Positions 5,647 through 9,242 of a DNA stretch of 9,242 nucleotides are shown here, one piece after another. Location of the stretch: positions 1-9,242 of the forward strand of contig JBGTIS010000182.1 of NCBI GenBank assembly GCA_041745535.1. The letters run 5' to 3'. Under the pieces are notes generated by a model. It did no database searches. It saw only the letters and a list, made by a program, of their open reading frames with translations, and was not told the origin of the DNA. This DNA comes from JBGTIS01 sp041745535 (lineage in GTDB: Bacteria > Bacteroidota > Bacteroidia > Cytophagales > Cyclobacteriaceae). Position numbers and translations under genes: made by a program. Positions within the stretch are counted from its first letter, which is position 1. Every line of letters starts with the position of its first letter.

Positions 5647-7488
5647 TCATGGCTTGTGACTGAGTTGCTCAATCAGATAAAGGGCAGCCCGCATGTCGTA
5701 ATCGTTACTTTCGTGGTCACGGCCTTCCGTCATGGCGGTGATGCTTTTCAAACTTTGGGCAGCATTCTGGTCCATTAGCCGGAATATATTCAATGCATGC
5801 AGGCGAACTTTCTCATTACTGTGCCGCAAGGCTTTTTCCAGCGTGGGTATCGCTTTTTTAGTTTCACCCAACTCGTAGAGGGCTTCTGCCGTGGCAATAG
5901 CCACATCGGGAACCGGATCGTTCAAGTGTTTTTCCAGTACGGGTTGTGCCTCTTTGGCTTTTTTTCCTAATATCACACAGCCAGTAGCAGCCCAATACCT
6001 AATAATTCCGTTAGGGTCGTCCAGCTTTTCTATTAACTTATCCAGATTCTCAGCGTGGCCCAGGGTAGCCATGTTGGCTGTTTCTATGATAGCCTCAATG
6101 GGGTACTGATCGGCGCGCGCAAACTCATAAATGGTGCTGCCTGCTGCCTGCCGGATCATTTCGCCTTCCGGCAAAAAACCGGAATCGTGGGTCTTTTTCA
6201 GCCAGGCTGTATTGGCCTTTCTCATTTCTTCCAGTACCGGCTCATATTCCGGATTATCGGCCAGGTTATGCACGTTATCAGAATCGGTAGCGATCTCATA
6301 CAATTCTTCAGCAGGTTTGGGTTCCCAAAAGGCCGATTGGGCTTTATTCAGTGTGCCGGCTTTGTAAGCCCTTTCCCAGGAGGGCATAGAAGGCGCCCGC
6401 CACAGATATTCCAGGTATTGGCCGTAAATGCGGTGCGGCATGTAGTTGCGGGTATACCGGAACTGTTTGTTCCGCACCGAGCGCGACATATCATACACCT
6501 CATCCATGCGCCCCCGAAAGTTGTACACATATTCCGGCTCAGGCTTTTGCTGGTTTCCTAAAAAAGCTTCTCCCTGCATATAATCAGGAATATCAATACC
6601 ACAAAGGCTCAAAATGGTAGGCGCAAAATCCAGAAAGCTTACCAGCCGATCGGTACGCGTGCCAGGCTTACCCGGTGCCAGGTCTTTATATTTTTCAGGG
6701 AAACGAATGAGCAGCGGTACATGCAGGCCCGATTCGAAAAGAAAACGCTTGCTGCGGCCCAGCACGCCGCCATGATCACTGTAATAAAATACGATGGTGC
6801 TGTCGGCCAGTCCCGCCTCCTTCAGTTCGCTCAGAATTTTTCCAACCTGCTGGTCCATGGTTTCAATTTTATCATAATATTGCGCCCAGTCGTGTTTCAT
6901 CTCTGGCGTGCGGGGATGGTAGGCCGGAATCGGTACTTTTTCAGGATCGTGCTTTAAGGTATCCAGGGGTGTATGCAAAGAACTTTCGTGAGAAACCGTG
7001 AGGTTGAATATGGCAAAAAAAGGCTGACCGGGTTTCCGGTTTTTATAGGTAGCCTGGTTGCTGGACTCATCCCAGGCATTGGACTGGTCTACCGTATTAT
7101 AATCTTTTTTAGAGTTGTTGGTACAGTAATACCCGGCTTCGCGTAGGTAGTGCGGGAAAAACTGAATAAAATCGGGAATAGGATTTTCGCTGCGCATATG
7201 CTGGGTACCCATAGAAGGCGGGTACACGCCGGTGATAAGCGTAGAGCGGGTAGGGGCGCAAACCGGTGCCGAGGCAAAAGCATTCTCGTATACAATACCC
7301 TGGCTGGCAAATTTGTCCAGCACCGGGGTAGTAGCGAACGTATCGCCATAGCAACCCAGCAGCGGTGAATTGTCCTCGCTCACAATCCATACAATATTAG
7401 GATGTGCCACTTCTTTGTTTTCCTGCTGGCAGGCGACTGATAAAAAAAAGATAAAAAGAAAAAAAAGGTAGGTAAGGTAAAGTTTCAT
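5647..7488 (-). CDS. Secreted sulfatase lipoprotein with C-terminal HEAT-like repeats
   Basis: This 613-residue enzyme should remove sulfate esters (or N-sulfate) from a sulfated polysaccharide outside the cytoplasm. A signal peptide ends in SVAC with Cys20 as probable lipidation site. The sulfatase S1 domain spans about 29-410. Metal-binding EDN follows NIVWIVS (38-40). The activation motif CAPTR is at 77-81, where Cys77 would become formylglycine. SDHGG at 237-241 is a second metal and active-site block, and the family-typical ELYEIATDSDNVHNLADNPEY-like end lies at 395-415. Residues about 480-575 read as paired amphipathic helices (for example DPVPDVAIATAEALYELGE), a HEAT-type tail. NIVWIVSEDNSP recalls N-sulfoglucosamine sulfohydrolase-like members, but the substrate is unassigned. 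No SusC/SusD, glycosidase or sulfatase-maturing enzyme is in view. The stop is TGA. It lies 76 bases downstream of the ATPase gene, on the same strand, but has a much higher GC content. Confidence 0.93.
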   Translation of the reverse strand: MKLYLTYLFFLFIFFLSVACQQENKEVAHPNIVWIVSEDNSPLLGCYGDTFATTPVLDKFASQGIVYENAFASAPVCAPTRSTLITGVYPPSMGTQHMRSENPIPDFIQFFPHYLREAGYYCTNNSKKDYNTVDQSNAWDESSNQATYKNRKPGQPFFAIFNLTVSHESSLHTPLDTLKHDPEKVPIPAYHPRTPEMKHDWAQYYDKIETMDQQVGKILSELKEAGLADSTIVFYYSDHGGVLGRSKRFLFESGLHVPLLIRFPEKYKDLAPGKPGTRTDRLVSFLDFAPTILSLCGIDIPDYMQGEAFLGNQQKPEPEYVYNFRGRMDEVYDMSRSVRNKQFRYTRNYMPHRIYGQYLEYLWRAPSMPSWERAYKAGTLNKAQSAFWEPKPAEELYEIATDSDNVHNLADNPEYEPVLEEMRKANTAWLKKTHDSGFLPEGEMIRQAAGSTIYEFARADQYPIEAIIETANMATLGHAENLDKLIEKLDDPNGIIRYWAATGCVILGKKAKEAQPVLEKHLNDPVPDVAIATAEALYELGETKKAIPTLEKALRHSNEKVRLHALNIFRLMDQNAAQSLKSITAMTEGRDHESNDYDMRAALYLIEQLSHKP

Positions 7489-7523
7489 AGGGTTTTAACA
7501 ACAAATGAGGTTTTTACAGGGAT

Positions 7524-7552
7524 ATTTTACAAAGCCTCTAATCAAGTAAAAT
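7524..7552 (-). repeat. AT-rich dyad between the ATPase and sulfatase genes
   Basis: ATTTTAC (7524-7530) and GTAAAAT (7546-7552) form a perfect seven-base inverted repeat with a 15-base loop, 36-64 bases upstream of the sulfatase ATG. Its place suggests an operator or a weak terminator for the ATPase gene. There is no GC-rich stem and no good T tract, so neither role is established. I found no full TAnnTTTG box for the sulfatase in this gap. Confidence 0.3.
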
Positions 7553-7564
7553 TAACTGATAAAA

Positions 7565-9196
7565 TCACAATAATTTTAAAACTTTCATGATTTGCGTTTT
7601 GAACCATTGGGTTTGAGCCAGTTTTTCTTTGTTTAGATTTTGTCGTTCAGGAATTGTTTTACCGTAATCTTTAGCCGGGAAAACCTTAAAGAAAGTTTCA
7701 AAATCCAGGCTTTCCAGGTATGTTAGAATTGCTTCAGATTTTTTGAATTGTTTAAGTTTTTCAGCATTTTCGTTTTCCTTAAAAAAAGGATACCCACTAC
7801 GAGCATTTTGTAGTACTAACAAAAGCTTATTTAAGTTAATATTCTTTTCATTAAGCCATTGTTGCTTATAACTTTCCTTATCAAAATCTTTTTTTAAAGT
7901 ATTATAGTATTCTTCCATATTGTCAGGATGGAATAAGTAATTTTCAATGCTGTAATAATGTAGAATGTACAAGTCAGGATAGATTTTTCTGATCAGTTCT
8001 ATTTCCTCGTCAGTTAAATAATCTCTATCAATAATTCCCTTATAATTTGTATTATGGGATTTATAAAAAACATCTCTTTTATCCAGTGCAGTAAAAAAGA
8101 TAATACCATCAAGTTTCAAATTGTTATAAAAGGGCGAATCGGTATTTTCGGCAAAAAAAATAGTTTTGCCTTCAAATAGTTTAGTGAGAAATTCCTGGCT
8201 AACCGCAATTTCAAATACATTGAATTTATTCTTGGGTTGCGGAAATAATATTTGAGGAATATCAAAATTCAGATCATCAAAATCAACGATGGCTGCTTTT
8301 TCATAGTCATTGGCATAATCTATAAAACCCAAGGAATGGCTGGCAGTCCATAGCTGACAGTTTTCCGGTATCCAATGTTCAGTAATTTCTTTTAAGAGGG
8401 TATATTGAAGTTTAGTATTTAAGTGCAGATCAATTTCATCGAGAAAATAAATAGTATTCTGATAATTACCGCTTCTGCTTAAAAGGTTGATCAGTATATT
8501 AAAAATTTCTTTTTCTCCGCTGCTTAGTAAGTCGTAATGAATTTCAGAATCACCTTTCCTGAACATGATTTCAGCCACTTTTCCATCCAAAGGAGGAATA
8601 ATGGAAATAAGTTTAAATGTAGTAGCATCACTTTCTCCAAATATTCTTTGCAGTGCATCATTAATTGGATTGATGTAGCTGTTGGTGATGTCTTTTTTCT
8701 CTTTCTCCGATTTGAAAAAATCCTGTAAGATATTTTTGGTAACCTGTTCCAGGTCATTTTCAAATCGTTCATCTCTTTCAATATACTTTTTGGGCCGGTC
8801 GCTATCTTTAAGAAAATCAACAGAATTCTGCCCTAAACCAGTGCGGGTTAAGATGGGCACTTGTCTCAGGCTGCTTCTTCCATAAAAGGAGGAGTTACTG
8901 GTTATCAAACCCATTTCATTAATATTTCTGATTATAGTTTTTCCATCACTAAAATTTAACTCTATTTCAAAGTCATTTTCCTTATTTTTTTTATAATAAT
9001 CATTGAGCGCGTAATCGATACCCTTGTCTTTTCCATAAGAAGATATGGCCTCAAATGCATCAAAAACAGAAGTTTTGCCGCTTCCATTAGCCCCTATCAG
9101 TAATACCAGCTTATAAGGAATTGGGGAAGCACTTAAATCAATAGTAAGATCAGTGAATCTTTTGAAATTGGTAAGATGTAGCTTTTCAATAAACAT
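7565..9196 (-). CDS. ABC-type AAA ATPase fused to a DUF4435/TOPRIM-like domain; candidate single-chain defence protein
   Basis: The protein has 543 residues from ATG 9194-9196; an in-frame TTG at 9217 overlaps the promoter box and is rejected. The ATPase half (about 1-310) starts FIEKLHLTNFKRF, as in RecF/OLD/AAA_15-type proteins. It has Walker A GANGSGKT (35-42), ABC signature LSSGEKE (224-230), Walker B YFLDEIDLHL with D253 and E254, and the switch histidine H287 in TASHS. A charged, probably coiled-coil insert lies at about 125-175. The C-terminal half (about 340-543) shows TOPRIM-like acids in order: E350 in FFAENTDSPFY, D390 and D392 in GIIDRDY, and E418 in YYSIENYLF. This fits DUF4435. 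ATPase plus DUF4435 is the composition of PARIS (AriA and AriB), known also as fused forms; OLD-like nucleases are the alternative. It has no evident partner gene in view and is far more AT-rich than the sulfatase gene. The ATPase call is firm, DUF4435 is probable, and the defence role is inferred. Confidence 0.85.
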   Translation of the reverse strand: MFIEKLHLTNFKRFTDLTIDLSASPIPYKLVLLIGANGSGKTSVFDAFEAISSYGKDKGIDYALNDYYKKNKENDFEIELNFSDGKTIIRNINEMGLITSNSSFYGRSSLRQVPILTRTGLGQNSVDFLKDSDRPKKYIERDERFENDLEQVTKNILQDFFKSEKEKKDITNSYINPINDALQRIFGESDATTFKLISIIPPLDGKVAEIMFRKGDSEIHYDLLSSGEKEIFNILINLLSRSGNYQNTIYFLDEIDLHLNTKLQYTLLKEITEHWIPENCQLWTASHSLGFIDYANDYEKAAIVDFDDLNFDIPQILFPQPKNKFNVFEIAVSQEFLTKLFEGKTIFFAENTDSPFYNNLKLDGIIFFTALDKRDVFYKSHNTNYKGIIDRDYLTDEEIELIRKIYPDLYILHYYSIENYLFHPDNMEEYYNTLKKDFDKESYKQQWLNEKNINLNKLLLVLQNARSGYPFFKENENAEKLKQFKKSEAILTYLESLDFETFFKVFPAKDYGKTIPERQNLNKEKLAQTQWFKTQIMKVLKLL

Positions 9197-9214
9197 AGGG
9201 TAAAGGATATTAAA

Positions 9215-9222
9215 CAAATATA
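9215..9222 (-). promoter_or_regulatory. -7 promoter box for the ATPase gene
   Basis: The minus strand reads TATATTTG, a perfect Bacteroidota TAnnTTTG -7 element, 18 bases before the ATG at 9196. The leader would be only about a dozen bases. The -33 element would fall at or just beyond the window edge. The box argues that this gene opens its own transcription unit and that the upstream TTG is not the start. Confidence 0.6.
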
Positions 9223-9242
9223 CTAACTAAATCCTATATCCT

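Noticed and set aside
5391..5672. AGCAACTGAGT near 5391 and its near complement at the sulfatase 3' end
   Set aside because: It is a single imperfect 11-base match about 260 bases apart, expected by chance.
5419..5778. 119-codon plus-strand open frame between NUDIX and sulfatase
   Set aside because: It crosses the palindromic repeat, giving asparagine- and isoleucine-rich repeat translation, and then runs antisense through the sulfatase 3' end. No signal, domain or promoter supports it.
6055..6561. 168-codon plus-strand open frame inside the sulfatase gene
   Set aside because: It is antisense to strongly conserved sulfatase sequence with no independent support.

Overview
The window looks like chromosomal DNA of a Bacteroidota bacterium, probably close to Chitinophagaceae, although that rank is a guess. 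Three things support this. Gene starts lack Shine-Dalgarno sequences. Perfect TAnnTTTG promoter boxes, the phylum's -7 element, occur at 4601-4608 (+) and 9215-9222 (-). Three predicted lipoproteins carry short Bacteroidota-style lipoboxes. I saw no tRNA, rRNA, CRISPR array or recognisable insertion sequence.

Left part (1-4479), all on the minus strand, read in the direction of transcription: a 56-residue lipoprotein (4309-4479), an M23 zinc peptidase lipoprotein with an SH3-like domain (2909-4228), the branched-chain aminotransferase ilvE (1692-2756), peptide chain release factor 2 prfB (509-1586), and the start of a major facilitator transporter that runs off the left edge and is broken by a one-base frameshift near 239. 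prfB has the classical programmed +1 frameshift site, so it is one protein encoded in two frames. Hairpins followed by T-rich DNA lie after ilvE and after prfB, so these are probably separate transcription units.

Middle (4480-5646): a divergent promoter region, then the only plus-strand gene, a NUDIX hydrolase of the coenzyme A pyrophosphatase type (4646-5299). A 347-base convergent intergenic stretch follows. It holds a palindromic cluster with four copies of ATGTTCAAT/ATTGAACAT, which resembles a dispersed mobile repeat.

Right part (5647-9196), minus strand: a large secreted sulfatase lipoprotein with a C-terminal HEAT-like helical tail (5647-7488). Upstream of it is a much more AT-rich gene (7565-9196) encoding an ABC-type AAA ATPase fused to what reads as a DUF4435/TOPRIM-like nuclease domain. 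That architecture recalls single-chain forms of the PARIS anti-phage system (AriA plus AriB) and OLD-family nucleases. It is the best candidate here for an undescribed system. The other genes are housekeeping or envelope functions with no obvious common pathway.
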